Positions 22,216 to 31,103 of a DNA stretch of 38,709 bases are shown piece by piece. The position numbers and the translations under genes were made by a program. Under the pieces are notes generated by a model. The model saw nothing but the letters and a program-made list of their open reading frames with translations, was not told where the DNA came from and made no database searches. This DNA is from Candidatus Bipolaricaulota bacterium (GTDB lineage Bacteria > Bipolaricaulota > Bipolaricaulia > Bipolaricaulales > Bipolaricaulaceae). The first letter of the stretch is position 1, and the number at the start of each line of letters is the position of its first letter. Where the stretch lies: NCBI GenBank assembly GCA_014361055.1, contig JACIWI010000015.1:1-38709 (forward strand). Reading direction: 5' to 3'.

Positions 22216-23703
22216 ATGGGTCCGTTCCTGTGGGCGGTGGCACGGTCCGCCCTGGGGACGACCCTCTCCCGCATCACCGGCCTTGTGCGCGACGCGGCCG
22301 TGGCCTACGTGTTCGGGGCCTCGGCCTCGTACGATGCGTTCCTGGTGGCCCTGTTCATCCCCAATGCGCTGCGGCAGCTCCTTGGGGAGGGGGGGCTCGC
22401 CGCCGCGTTCCTCCCCGTGTACGCCCGGGCCAAGGAGCACGGGGAAGGCGACGCTCTGGCCCGGTCCACGTTCGCCCTCCTGTTCGTCGTCCTCCCCCCG
22501 CTGTGCCTGGTCGGGGCCCTGCTCGCCCGGTGGTATGTGCCCATCCTCGCCGCCGGCTTCCCTCCGGAGAAGATGGCCCAGGCGGTGAACCTCGCCCAGT
22601 GGCTGTTCCCCCTGATCGGGTTCGTGTCCGTGGCCGCGTTGAGCGGGGGGATCCTCAACGCCCACGGCCGGTTCTTCCTGCCAGCCCTCGCTCCGGCGGC
22701 CCTCAACCTGAGCATGGTGGTGGGCGCGGTGTTCCTGTCCCGCTGGCTTCGCCCCCCGATCTTCGGCCTCGCCGCCGGGTCGCTGGTGGGCGGCGTGGGC
22801 ATGGTCGCGATCCAGCTCCCGTTTCTGCGCGGCCGGATCCTCGGGCGGGGGCCGGTGTGGCCGCCTCATCCCGACCTCGGGGACGTGGGACGGCGCCTGC
22901 TACCGGTGCTGGGCGGGCTGATGGTGGCCGAGGTGAACACGCTCGTCGACAACCGCCTCGCCTCGTACCTCGCTGACGGGTCCATCGCCGTCCTCCAGTA
23001 CGCGATGCGGCTGTTCCAGCTTCCCCTCGGGGTGGTGGCGGCCTCCGTGGCCGCGGTCGCCCTGCCCCGCCTCGCCCAGCACGTGGCCCGGGGCGAGGAG
23101 CAGGGGTTCCGGACCGCGCTCGCGCGGGGGTTCCTGGTCACCGCGGCGTGCATGCTCCCGGCGATGGCCGGCCTCCTCGTGTTGGGCCGGCCGATCCTGG
23201 CCGTGCTGTTTCAGCGGGGGGCGTACACCGCCGCCGACACCCTGCGCACGTACGGGGCGCTCGCCGGGTACCTCGCGGGCCTGTGGGCCTACGCGCTCGT
23301 GTACCTGTTCTCGCGGGCGTTCTTCGCCCTGGGCCGGCCCGCTCTCCCCGTTCTGGCCGGGGCGGTGGCCCTGACCCTGAACGTGGGGCTCAACCTGTGG
23401 TGGGTGCGGATCTGGGGCACGTTCGGCTTGGCCCTGGCCACCGGGATCGCCGGCTGGGCCGATGCCCTCCTCCTGGGGATTGTCCTGTGGCGGCGCCATC
23501 CGGGGTGGGTTCAGTGGCGACCGGTCGTGGCTGTGGGGCTGGCGTCGACCGGGATGGGCTTGAGCGTGGCGGTAGCCGACCGCTTCCTCGTCCCGTACGG
23601 CCCATGGGTGGAAGTAGCGGTGGGGACGATGTTGGGAGCTGTCCTCTACCTGGGGCTCGCCTGGCTCCTCGGCCTCCCCCGCTGGCTCAGGGCCGCACGA
23701 TGA
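22216..23703 (+). CDS. murJ: Lipid II flippase MurJ (MVF family)
   Basis: 495 residues with about 14 hydrophobic segments. It moves lipid II across the inner membrane for peptidoglycan synthesis. Family landmarks: TTLSRITGLVRDAAVAYVFGAS (about 15-36, in two parts), DAFLVALFIPNALRQLLGEGGLAAAFLPV (about 40-70, including the essential loop arginine), and later VNTLVDNRLASYLADGSIAVLQYAMRLFQLP (about 235-265) and RAFFALGRPALPV. The ATG lies just past a strong hairpin and has only a weak TGGGG ribosome site; in-frame GTG 22237 is an alternative. The 3' end overlaps the convergent zinc-ribbon gene by 17 bases. Confidence 0.93.
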   Translation: MGPFLWAVARSALGTTLSRITGLVRDAAVAYVFGASASYDAFLVALFIPNALRQLLGEGGLAAAFLPVYARAKEHGEGDALARSTFALLFVVLPPLCLVGALLARWYVPILAAGFPPEKMAQAVNLAQWLFPLIGFVSVAALSGGILNAHGRFFLPALAPAALNLSMVVGAVFLSRWLRPPIFGLAAGSLVGGVGMVAIQLPFLRGRILGRGPVWPPHPDLGDVGRRLLPVLGGLMVAEVNTLVDNRLASYLADGSIAVLQYAMRLFQLPLGVVAASVAAVALPRLAQHVARGEEQGFRTALARGFLVTAACMLPAMAGLLVLGRPILAVLFQRGAYTAADTLRTYGALAGYLAGLWAYALVYLFSRAFFALGRPALPVLAGAVALTLNVGLNLWWVRIWGTFGLALATGIAGWADALLLGIVLWRRHPGWVQWRPVVAVGLASTGMGLSVAVADRFLVPYGPWVEVAVGTMLGAVLYLGLAWLLGLPRWLRAAR

Positions 23704-24280
23704 GGCCCTGCTCCTCCTCGGCGGGCGGGGGAAACGCGCCCAACAGTCCACGCACGAACCGTTTCTCGTCCTCCGGGCTGCGGTAGCACCCGAGCCAATC
23801 GGCAACCGCTTGCGCGGCCCCGCGCAGCTTGTCCCCGTCGACCCTGCCCTTCTGGCGAAGGGGGCTGAACAGATCGACCAGGATCCGTCCCAACGGGGGA
23901 GGCGCCGTTCCGACCATCACCACCGGGGACAGGCTCTGGGCGAGGTACACAAGGGCTGCCTGTACGTCGGCGTCGTCGGCCGGCTCGCGGTGGAGGATCG
24001 CCGCCAGCGCCTCGGCCAGGGCCTCCACGTATGACCACGTGATCTCGCGGCCCGCCGCATCGAGTTCACGGCGCCACGCGGCCCACGCCTGGACGAGCTC
24101 CCGCGCCCGCCGGGCCCGCAGCCGTTCTTCTGCCGCCAGGTAATAGGTGCAGTCAGGCCGACACCGGATGAACCGGCCGCGATGAGCCCCGCAACACTGG
24201 CTGCACAGGCGCTGGTCCAACGCCGGACAGCGTCGGTCGCCCGTGCGCTTTCCGCAAAGTTGGCAACGGGTGGTACTCAC
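23687..24280 (-). CDS. Zinc-ribbon-containing protein of unknown function
   Basis: 197 residues from GTG 24280. The first 45 residues hold seven cysteines in pairs (CQLCGKRTGDRRC, LCSQCCGAHRG, CRPDCTYY), a likely zinc-binding module. The rest is mostly helical and acidic/basic (EERLRARRARELVQAWAAWRREL; EALAEALAAIL; AALVYLAQSLSPVVMVG) with no family I recognise. The start overlaps the stop of the SufT-like gene by GTGA, so it is translated with it. Location in an operon with an Rrf2 regulator and a SufT-like protein hints at metal or Fe-S homeostasis, by context only. The end is convergent with and overlaps murJ. Confidence 0.7.
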   Translation of the reverse strand: MSTTRCQLCGKRTGDRRCPALDQRLCSQCCGAHRGRFIRCRPDCTYYLAAEERLRARRARELVQAWAAWRRELDAAGREITWSYVEALAEALAAILHREPADDADVQAALVYLAQSLSPVVMVGTAPPPLGRILVDLFSPLRQKGRVDGDKLRGAAQAVADWLGCYRSPEDEKRFVRGLLGAFPPPAEEEQGLIVRP

Positions 24281-24582
24281 AGGGCGCCAAATTGGCGGCG
24301 GACCTCCTCAGACATCATGTCCGGAGTCCAGCGGGGCTCCCACACCAGGCTGACCTCGACGTCGTACCCCTCGAACTCCCGGCGCAGGACCTCCTCCACC
24401 TGGGCCGGCAGGGACGCGGCCAGCGGGCACCCAGGGGTGGTGAGGGTCATGTCCACGAGGATCTGGTCGTCATCCACTCGGACGTCGTAGATGAGGCCCA
24501 TGTCCACCACGTTGATCCCGAGCTCGGGATCGATGACGTGGTCGCGGATGATCGCCCGAACCGTGTCCGGGCTGGGCTTCAT
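24277..24582 (-). CDS. MIP18/DUF59 family protein (SufT/PaaD-like Fe-S assembly factor)
   Basis: 101 residues, a single DUF59 domain. VIDPELGINVVDMGLIYDVRV (family core DPE..NIVDLGLVY), then VDMTLTTPGCPLAASLPAQVEEVL with the conserved TTPGCP cysteine (about residue 52), and VEVSLVWEPRWTPDMMSEEVR (WxPxxMSEEAR). Members assist maturation of Fe-S proteins, acting as SufT in SUF systems. The ATG overlaps the rrf2-type stop (ATGA) and has AGGGGAGGGG upstream. Association with an Rrf2 regulator fits Fe-S control. Confidence 0.9.
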   Translation of the reverse strand: MKPSPDTVRAIIRDHVIDPELGINVVDMGLIYDVRVDDDQILVDMTLTTPGCPLAASLPAQVEEVLRREFEGYDVEVSLVWEPRWTPDMMSEEVRRQFGAL

Positions 24583-25037
24583 CGCTTGCCCCTCCCCTTG
24601 CGCGCGCCCGGCTTCCCCGCCTCCCCTGGCTTCTTGGCCAGGCCGACCACATCGGCCAGCGTGCTGCCGGCGAGCTCCTGGATGAAGCGCGCCTCAAGCT
24701 GCCGCCAGAAGGGCACAGTGGGGCAACCCTCGTTCATGGGGTAGCCTCCGCCCCGCACCTTCCCGTACACGAGGACCGGCGTCTCCGGCTCCAGGGCCTT
24801 GATGACCTGGTCCAGCTTGATCTCTTGCGGGGAACGGGCCAGGCGGTACCCACCGGTGCGGCCCTTCTGGGCGGTGACCACGCCAGCCCGACGGAGATCG
24901 AGGAGGATCTTGCGCACGAACGCCTCGGGGACGTGATAGCCGTCGGCGATCTCGCGAGCTGAGTGGTAGCCAGTCGGCTTGGTAGCGAGCTCGTAGAGGA
25001 TCCGCACTCCATAGCCTAACCGCTTACTGGTAATCAT
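24579..25037 (-). CDS. Rrf2-family transcriptional regulator
   Basis: 152 residues. The winged-helix starts at MITSKRLGYGVRILYELA and continues with SAREIADGYHVPEAFVRKIL, LRRAGVVTAQKGRTGGYRLAR (about 25-75), all conserved in IscR/NsrR/CymR-type proteins. Only one cysteine (GCP, about residue 108) is in the region where Fe-S-binding members have three, so a classical IscR cluster is unlikely. The tail is basic (KKPGEAGKPGARKGRGKR). Start ATG 25037 is 7 bases past a TAAAAT -10; the longer frame to 25184 runs through that promoter and into dxr. It heads a coupled unit with the SufT-like and zinc-ribbon genes. Confidence 0.88.
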   Translation of the reverse strand: MITSKRLGYGVRILYELATKPTGYHSAREIADGYHVPEAFVRKILLDLRRAGVVTAQKGRTGGYRLARSPQEIKLDQVIKALEPETPVLVYGKVRGGGYPMNEGCPTVPFWRQLEARFIQELAGSTLADVVGLAKKPGEAGKPGARKGRGKR

Positions 25038-25044
25038 GGTCGGC

Positions 25045-25073
25045 ATTTTATACCCAACGGCGCGCGCGGTCCA
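25045..25073 (-). promoter_or_regulatory. Promoter of the rrf2 unit, leaderless type, inside the end of dxr
   Basis: TGGACC (25073-25068), 17-base spacer, TAAAAT (25050-25045), then 7 bases to ATG 25037. The TAA at 25050-25048 is also the stop codon of dxr, so the promoter core is built from coding sequence. Confidence 0.65.
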
Positions 25074-26214
25074 CAACCCGCTCCGCCTCGGCCCGCGCCC
25101 AGTTGTCGGCGGCGAGGACCGCCTCCAGGCTGGCAATCGATTGAGGAACGTGCCGCGCGAGCACGGTCTCGATGCCGTGGGCAATGGCTGGGAACGAGAT
25201 CTTCCCGCGCAGGAACGCGTTCACCAGCACCTCGTCCGCGGCGTTGGCCACCGCCGGTGCCGTCCCGCCCGCCTTCCCGGCGGCGAGCACCGTCCAAAAC
25301 GCGGGGTAGCGGTCCCGGGGGAGCTCACGAAACGCGAGCCGGAGCCCCTCCAGGGGCAATCGCGCCGGGGGCGGGGGAAGCCGCCGGGGATGGGTCAGCG
25401 CGGCCCGGATGGGGATACGCATGTCCGCCGGGGCCAGTTGCGCCACCACTGTCCCGTCCACCAGCTCCACCAACGCATGGGCCCGCGATTCCGGGTGCAG
25501 CAGCACCCCGATCCGGTCCCACGGCGCGGCGAACAGGTGATGGGCTTCGATGACCTCGAACGCCTTGTTCACCAAGGTTGCCGAGTCCACGGTGATCCGG
25601 GGCCCCATGCGCCACGTGGGATGGGCGAGGGCCTCCGCCGGGGTCACCTGAGCCAGTGTGGCCGGATCCCGGTCGCGGAACGGCCCTCCGGACGCGGTCA
25701 GCCAAAGACGGGCCACCTCATCGGGGCGCACCCCGGCGAGGAGCTGCCACAGGGCGGCGTGTTCGGAGTCCACGGGGACGATCTGGTCCGGCCGCATCCG
25801 CGCCGCCAGCACCAGCTCTCCGGCCACGACCAGGGATTCCTTGTTCGCCAGGGCGAGCTTCTTTCCGGCGCGGAGGGCGGCCAGGGTGGCCACGAGCCCG
25901 GCTGCCCCCACCACCGCGTTGAGCACGAGATCCACTTCAGGAAGCGAGGCGAGCGCGGCAAGGCCTTCCGGACCGGGGATGACCTCGACCTCAGGCGGGA
26001 GCAGCCGCCGGATGGCCGTGGCCTCGGCCGCACCGGCCACCCCCACCCGGCGCACCCCGAACTCCCGCGCTTGGGCGGCCAGGACCTCGACCTTGCGGCC
26101 CGCGGCCAGGGCCACCACTGCCACCGGTTCCCCCCGGGCGCGCAGTTCGCGGACGACGTCGAGGGCTTGGGTGCCGATGGAGCCGGTGGCCCCGAGGACG
26201 GCGATCCGGGTCAT
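25048..26214 (-). CDS. dxr: 1-deoxy-D-xylulose-5-phosphate reductoisomerase
   Basis: 388 residues. Second step of the MEP isoprenoid pathway, DXP to MEP with NADPH. The N-terminal NADPH loop is RIAVLGATGSIGTQALDVV. Central catalytic blocks are ALANKESLVVAG (about 123), VPVDSEHAALWQ (metal-binding Asp/Glu, about 148), WLTASGGPFRD with flexible-loop downstream, THPTWRMGPRITVDSATL-type (here AHPTWRMGPRITVDSATLVN, in two parts) and FEVIEAHHLF. The C-terminal helix bundle follows. ATG 26214 overlaps the ftsH stop (ATGA), so it is expressed with ftsH. Confidence 0.96.
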   Translation of the reverse strand: MTRIAVLGATGSIGTQALDVVRELRARGEPVAVVALAAGRKVEVLAAQAREFGVRRVGVAGAAEATAIRRLLPPEVEVIPGPEGLAALASLPEVDLVLNAVVGAAGLVATLAALRAGKKLALANKESLVVAGELVLAARMRPDQIVPVDSEHAALWQLLAGVRPDEVARLWLTASGGPFRDRDPATLAQVTPAEALAHPTWRMGPRITVDSATLVNKAFEVIEAHHLFAAPWDRIGVLLHPESRAHALVELVDGTVVAQLAPADMRIPIRAALTHPRRLPPPPARLPLEGLRLAFRELPRDRYPAFWTVLAAGKAGGTAPAVANAADEVLVNAFLRGKISFPAIAHGIETVLARHVPQSIASLEAVLAADNWARAEAERVVDRARRWV

Positions 26215-28052
26215 CCCGCCGGTTCGAGCGCGACGTCGGCGAGCAGGGCGTTGAGATCGTCGCTTCCGAGTACCTCCCGCCGCAGAAGCTCCTGGGCCAC
26301 CCGGTCCAGGGCTGCTCGGTTGCGGGCGAGGAGGTCTCTGGCCTTTGCGTAGGCCTGGGTGAGGATGCTGCGGATCTCCCGGTCCACCGCAGCGGACAGC
26401 TCCTCGGAGTGCGCGTCGCTCTTGACGATCTCCTCGCCGAGGAAGATGTTTGTCCGCTCCTTGCCCAGGCTGATTGGGCCCAGCGCCTCGGACATCCCGT
26501 ACTCCACGACCATGCGGGTGGCGATCTCCGTGGCCTGCTTGAAGTCCTCCGCCGCCCCGGTGGTCTGCTCGCCGAACACGATCTCCTCCGCCGCCCGCCC
26601 CCCGAACAGCACCGTCAGCCGGTCCAGGAGCTCGGCCTTGGAGATGATGTACTTGTCCTCGGTGGGGAGGGGCAGGGCGAACCCGAGGACCCCGGTGCCG
26701 CGGGGGACGATGGTCACCTTGTGGATGGGATCGGTGTGGGGGAGGAGCTTGCTCACCAGGGCGTGTCCGGTCTCGTGGTACGCGATGCGCAGCCGTTCCT
26801 CCTCCTTGATGTACATGCCGCGGCGGGCGAGGCCAGTGAGGACCCGGTCCAGCGCCTCCTCAAAGTCACGCAGTTCGATGCGGTCCTTGTTGGAGCGGGC
26901 GGCGAGGAGGGCAGCCTCGTTGCACACGTTCTCCAGGTCTGCCCCTACGAACCCAGGGGTCCGCCGGGCGAGCAGGCTCAGGTCCATGTCTGGGGCTAGC
27001 TTCTTGTCCCGGGTGTGGATCCTGAGGATCGCCTCGCGGCCGTGCAGGTCCGGCGGGGGCACGGCGATCTTGCGGTCGAACCGGCCTGGCCGGAGGAGGG
27101 CCGGATCGAGCACGTCCGGGCGGTTGGTGGCGGCGAGCACGATCACGCCCGTATTCCCCTCGAACCCGTCCATCTCCGCCAGGAGCTGGTTCAAGGTCTG
27201 CTCGCGCTCGTCGTGGCCGCCGCCCAAGCCCGCCCCGCGCTTGCGGCCCACCGCGTCGATCTCGTCGATGAACACGATGCACGGGGCGCTGGCCTTGGCC
27301 TTCTGGAACATGTCCCGCACCCGGGCTGCTCCCACCCCGACGAACATCTCCACGAAATCGGAGCCGGAGATGGAGAAGAATGGGGCCCCCGCTTCCCCGG
27401 CGATGGCCCGGGCAAGGAGGGTCTTGCCGGTGCCCGGCGGCCCCACGAGGAGGATCCCCTTCGGGATCTTGGCCCCGAGGCGGGAGAACCGATGGGGGTC
27501 GCGGAGGTAGTCCACGATCTCCCGCACCTCTTCCAGCACCTCGTCGATCCCGGCCACGTCCTTGAACGTGACCTTGGTGAACTCCTTGGCCACCAGCTTC
27601 GCCCGGGACTGGCCGAACGTGAACGCCCCGCCCCCCTGCATGCGGCGCATCATGTACATCCAGAACACGATCACCAGTACCACGGGGAGGAGGTACATCA
27701 GGAGCGGCAGGAGCCACGCCCCCCCGCTGGCCGCCTGGAACCGGTAGCGAACGCCGTTCTCGTCCATAAGCCGGACCAGCTCCACGTACAGGGGCGAGCC
27801 CTCGGGCGGGCCTTGGGCTACAAACCGCTCCCCGCTTGCCAGCGCGCCCTCGATGCGGCTGCCCTGGATCATGACCTCCTGGACCTCTCCGGCCCGGATC
27901 CTGTCCTGTAGGTACGAATAGCTGAACTCATTCGCCCGCTGCTGGCTGGAGGGCCAAAACGCCTGGGCCAGGAGCAGCGCCACCACCACCATCACCAGGA
28001 TGAAGGTGAGGCTGCGCAGGTTGCGCGGCGGTGGAATTGACCTTCTGTCCAT
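26211..28052 (-). CDS. ftsH: ATP-dependent zinc metalloprotease FtsH
   Basis: 613 residues. Membrane-anchored AAA+ protease for quality control. Two membrane helices (about 15-33 and 112-134) flank a periplasmic region. The AAA domain has Walker A GPPGTGKT (about 203), Walker [15 protein letters not shown] region [22 protein letters not shown]. The M41 peptidase has HETGH (about 426-430) and the third zinc ligand Asp in [11 protein letters not shown] (about 504). The start is placed by TTGATC-17-TACAAT ending 8 bases before ATG 28052, with no Shine-Dalgarno. Confidence 0.97.
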   Translation of the reverse strand: MDRRSIPPPRNLRSLTFILVMVVVALLLAQAFWPSSQQRANEFSYSYLQDRIRAGEVQEVMIQGSRIEGALASGERFVAQGPPEGSPLYVELVRLMDENGVRYRFQAASGGAWLLPLLMYLLPVVLVIVFWMYMMRRMQGGGAFTFGQSRAKLVAKEFTKVTFKDVAGIDEVLEEVREIVDYLRDPHRFSRLGAKIPKGILLVGPPGTGKTLLARAIAGEAGAPFFSISGSDFVEMFVGVGAARVRDMFQKAKASAPCIVFIDEIDAVGRKRGAGLGGGHDEREQTLNQLLAEMDGFEGNTGVIVLAATNRPDVLDPALLRPGRFDRKIAVPPPDLHGREAILRIHTRDKKLAPDMDLSLLARRTPGFVGADLENVCNEAALLAARSNKDRIELRDFEEALDRVLTGLARRGMYIKEEERLRIAYHETGHALVSKLLPHTDPIHKVTIVPRGTGVLGFALPLPTEDKYIISKAELLDRLTVLFGGRAAEEIVFGEQTTGAAEDFKQATEIATRMVVEYGMSEALGPISLGKERTNIFLGEEIVKSDAHSEELSAAVDREIRSILTQAYAKARDLLARNRAALDRVAQELLRREVLGSDDLNALLADVALEPAG

Positions 28053-28060
28053 ATCACTTT

Positions 28061-28089
28061 ATTGTAGCCCTGATTTTCCCCGGGATCAA
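28061..28089 (-). promoter_or_regulatory. Promoter of ftsH-dxr, leaderless type
   Basis: TTGATC (28089-28084), 17-base spacer, TACAAT (28066-28061), then 8 bases to ATG 28052. Confidence 0.72.
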
Positions 28090-28122
28090 CGGCCCCGCGT
28101 AGCCGGCGCGCGAGGGGGCGGC

Positions 28123-28128
28123 TACAAT
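28123..28128 (+). promoter_or_regulatory. -10 element of the surface-protease operon, leaderless type
   Basis: TACAAT, 6 bases before ATG 28135. No clear -35. It is divergent from the ftsH promoter, which uses the same TACAAT. Confidence 0.55.
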
Positions 28129-28134
28129 GCCGAC

Positions 28135-30291
28135 ATGCCTCGGTGGCTCCTGATCCTCGCCCTGGTCGCCTCCCTCGCTGGGCCGGCCTGGGCCGGCCCG
28201 GAACGCCTGGATCCCGTGCTGCGCGCGCTCGTCCACGCCCAAACCGAGGGCGGCCCGGCACAGCTCCTCGACCCCCAGGTGCTCCTCCAGATCGCATCCG
28301 CGTCCGTGGACGGGGTCCCGCTCCGCCCAGGACAGGTCCCGCCGGCCCTGAACCAGCTGCGGGTGCGGGTGTTCGTGCAAACGCGCGATATCGGGTCCGC
28401 CCATGCCCTTCCCGGGTTCCAGCCCCGCCAGGTCGTGGGGCGCCTCGCCACCGGTGAGGTGGCGGTGCCGGATCTCCCGGCGCTCTCCGACCACCCGGAG
28501 GTGGTATACGTCGCGGCCAGCCGCCCCCTTTCCCCAACCCTGGACCGGTCCGTGCCTGAGGTGGGGGCCCCGGCGTTGTGGTACAGCACCCTCAGCACCA
28601 CCGGCCAGGGGGTGATCGTGGGGGTGGTGGACTCGGGGATCGACGTCCTGCACAAGGACTTTCGCACTGGGCGTGCCGGGGACGAGCTGGAGACGCGGAT
28701 CGTCTACCTATGGGATCAGACCGCCCCCGGCGGGTGGATGCCGCCGTGGTGGGGAGACGCGTTCGAGGAACGTCGTTACGGCCGCGTGTTCACCCGGAAC
28801 GACCTTGAGGCGGCCATCGCCGTCGGAATCCCCCCCACCATGGACACCCTGGGCCACGGCACCCACGTCGCCGGGATCGCCGCCGGCGACGGTACCTCCT
28901 CCACCCTCGGCCTGCGCGGGGTGGCCCCGGGGGCGGACCTGGTGGTGGTGAAGACCACGTTCTACGAGGATGACGTGGTGGACGGGGTGCGGTTCGTGTT
29001 CGAGGCAGCGGCAGCGCTGGGGAGGCCGGCGGTGGTGAACCTGTCCCTGGGCGGACACGCCGGGCCCCATGACGGGACGTCCCTGTTCGAGCAGATGATC
29101 GACGCCCTCGTGGACCGCCCCGGGCGGGCGGTGGTCGTGTCCGCGGGGAACGAGGGCGACAGGAAGATCCACGTGGGGGCCGACGTCCGGGCCCGCACCA
29201 CGTGGCACCTCGTGGCCGAGAGAGAGGTCGTAGGAGTGCAGCTCTGGCACCCGGCGGCGGCGAGCTTCACCGTGGGGGTGACAGCCCCCACCGGGGAGAC
29301 GGTCACCGCCTTCCCCGGCACCACCCGGTGGGCCCCCACCGCCTCGGGGTCGGTGCAGCTGGACAACGCGGTTTCCATCCCGCCCAATGGGGACAGGGTC
29401 ATCTACATCTCCCTCATCGGGGCGGAGCGCGGAGCGCGGTGGACGATCACCCTCGACCCCGTGCGAGGCGGCCGGGTGGACGGGTGGGTGGAGGACCCCG
29501 CTGAGGGGTGGTTCGTGGAAGGGGACGGGAGCAGGGCCATTGCCGAGCCGGGCAACGCCCGCCGGGTGATCACCGTGGGGGCGTACATCACCAAGAACCG
29601 GTGGACGTCGCTCGCGGGAGAACAATCGATGGCCGAGGAGTACCAGCTCGGGGCGCTGGCCCCGTTCTCCTCCCGCGGCCCGACCCGGGACGGCCGGCTC
29701 AAGCCGGATCTCGCCGCGCCGGGGGCGTGGATCGCCTCCGCCCGATCCCGGGACGCGCCGCCCTCACCGTGGCTAACCCTCCCTGACCGGGAGCACTCCA
29801 TGCTCCTCGGGACGAGCATGGCCGCGCCCCACGTGACCGGGGCGGTGGCCCTGCTCCTCTCCCGCAACCCCAGCCTGGATTGGCAGGACCTCAAGGAGGC
29901 GCTCACCGGTGGGGCACGGCGAGACGCGTTTGTGGGGTCGGCCCCCAACGACGCGTGGGGGGCGGGGAAGCTGGACGTGCTGCGGGCGGCGGACCTCGTC
30001 TCCAGTGGGGGACCGGGCGAGGCCCCGGTGGTTGCGGCCCTGGCCAACCCGGTGGACCGGGAGGCCGTGTTCCGCTATCGGTGGCCGGAGGGGGCCACGT
30101 GGGCGGAACTGCACGTGTACGACATCGCCGGACGCCGCCTCGCCGCGTGGCGGCTGACGGGGCAGGAGGGGGAAATCCGGTGGAACCTCCGGGCGGCGGA
30201 CGGCCGGCCGGTGGCGAGCGGCCTGTACCTCGTGGTCCTCGTCACCGACCGCGGGCAGTCAGAGGTGGTGCGGTTGGTGGTGCAGCGATGA
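28135..30291 (+). CDS. Secreted subtilisin-like serine protease with C-terminal sorting-type domain
   Basis: 718 residues. ATG 28135 gives a clean signal peptide (MPRWLLILALVASLAGPAWA); the frame open back to 28000 has none and crosses the promoter. After a roughly 140-residue pro-region come the S8 triad: Asp166 in GVVDSGIDVLHKDF, His241 in LGHGTHVAGIAAG, Ser561 in LGTSMAAPHVTGA, with oxyanion Asn in VVVSAGNEGDR. An inserted beta-rich domain occupies about 345-500. The last 85 residues (ALANPVDREAVFRYRWP, then ELHVYDIAGRRLAAW, then GRPVASGLYLVVL) look like a type IX secretion C-terminal (type A) or FlgD-like Ig domain. The next two genes overlap by ATGA and encode outer-membrane proteins. 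The product is probably displayed on or released from the outer surface. Confidence 0.9.
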   Translation: MPRWLLILALVASLAGPAWAGPERLDPVLRALVHAQTEGGPAQLLDPQVLLQIASASVDGVPLRPGQVPPALNQLRVRVFVQTRDIGSAHALPGFQPRQVVGRLATGEVAVPDLPALSDHPEVVYVAASRPLSPTLDRSVPEVGAPALWYSTLSTTGQGVIVGVVDSGIDVLHKDFRTGRAGDELETRIVYLWDQTAPGGWMPPWWGDAFEERRYGRVFTRNDLEAAIAVGIPPTMDTLGHGTHVAGIAAGDGTSSTLGLRGVAPGADLVVVKTTFYEDDVVDGVRFVFEAAAALGRPAVVNLSLGGHAGPHDGTSLFEQMIDALVDRPGRAVVVSAGNEGDRKIHVGADVRARTTWHLVAEREVVGVQLWHPAAASFTVGVTAPTGETVTAFPGTTRWAPTASGSVQLDNAVSIPPNGDRVIYISLIGAERGARWTITLDPVRGGRVDGWVEDPAEGWFVEGDGSRAIAEPGNARRVITVGAYITKNRWTSLAGEQSMAEEYQLGALAPFSSRGPTRDGRLKPDLAAPGAWIASARSRDAPPSPWLTLPDREHSMLLGTSMAAPHVTGAVALLLSRNPSLDWQDLKEALTGGARRDAFVGSAPNDAWGAGKLDVLRAADLVSSGGPGEAPVVAALANPVDREAVFRYRWPEGATWAELHVYDIAGRRLAAWRLTGQEGEIRWNLRAADGRPVASGLYLVVLVTDRGQSEVVRLVVQR

Positions 30292-31103
30292 TCCGGAGCG
30301 TGGCGGCGCTGGTCCTCGCCGTGGCGGTGGCGGGCCTCGGCCAAGGGCACGTGGGGGGCGACGTCCTGTTCGCCCTCGCCGGGGGCGCCCGGTCGGCAGG
30401 GATGGCCGGGGCCGGCCTGGCCGTGGCCGACGGCGAAGGGCTGTTCCTGAACCCGGCTGCTCTAGTGGGCACGGCGGGATGGGAGGCCCTGTCCGCGTAC
30501 GCGCGCCAATTCGGGGCTGCCGACTTCGCCCTCGTGTCCCTCGCTGGCCCTGGGCTGGGCGTGGCCGCGATGGCCCTCGACGCTGGGTCCATCGGCCCTG
30601 GGCTCGCGTTCCGGGTGGAGGGGGCAGTGGCCGCGGTCGGGATCCCCATCTACGGCGGGCTCTCCATGGGAACGCGGGCGCGGCTGCTCCATCCGGTGGC
30701 CCCACGGGAGGCGCTGGGGTGGGCGGTGGACGCAGGGGTGCTCTGGCAGGGCCCGGTCCAGGTGGGCCTCGTTTGGCAAGGGGTGCTTTCCCAGCCGGCG
30801 TTCCCAGGGGAGGACTGGCCACGGACCCTGGCGGTAGGCGTCGCGGTCCCGTTCCGATGGGGCACCTTCCTATCCGGAATCGTGGCGCTGGACGCAACCG
30901 GCCTCGCCGCGGGGGCACCGGCACTGGCCGCAGGGGGCGAGCTGTGGGCAGGGGACATCGCGGTCCGGGCAGGCGTGACCGCGAATTCCGTCTCGTTCGG
31001 TGTCTCAGTCCGGTGGAGCTCGTTCCAGCTCGACTGGGCGGCGGTGGCCCACCCCGTGCTCCCGGCCGCGGTTCGCGTATCCTTAACCGTGAGGTTCCCA
31101 TGA
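30288..31103 (+). CDS. PorV/UPF0164-like outer-membrane beta-barrel protein
   Basis: 271 residues from ATG 30288, which overlaps the protease stop (ATGA). A signal peptide (MIRSVAALVLAVAVAGLGQG) is followed by GGARSAGMAGAGLAVADGEG and LFLNPAAL, the N-terminal hallmark of PorV/PorQ and UPF0164 barrels (usually GAR.LGMGGA..A.A......NPAGL). Alternating hydrophobic strands follow to a C-terminus of SLTVRFP. The ending FQLDWAAVAHPVLPAAVRVSLTV mirrors the second PorV-like protein at 34924. PorV in Bacteroidota shuttles proteins bearing C-terminal sorting domains to the surface sortase, and the protease just upstream has such a domain; a similar task is inferred. Confidence 0.75.
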   Translation: MIRSVAALVLAVAVAGLGQGHVGGDVLFALAGGARSAGMAGAGLAVADGEGLFLNPAALVGTAGWEALSAYARQFGAADFALVSLAGPGLGVAAMALDAGSIGPGLAFRVEGAVAAVGIPIYGGLSMGTRARLLHPVAPREALGWAVDAGVLWQGPVQVGLVWQGVLSQPAFPGEDWPRTLAVGVAVPFRWGTFLSGIVALDATGLAAGAPALAAGGELWAGDIAVRAGVTANSVSFGVSVRWSSFQLDWAAVAHPVLPAAVRVSLTVRFP

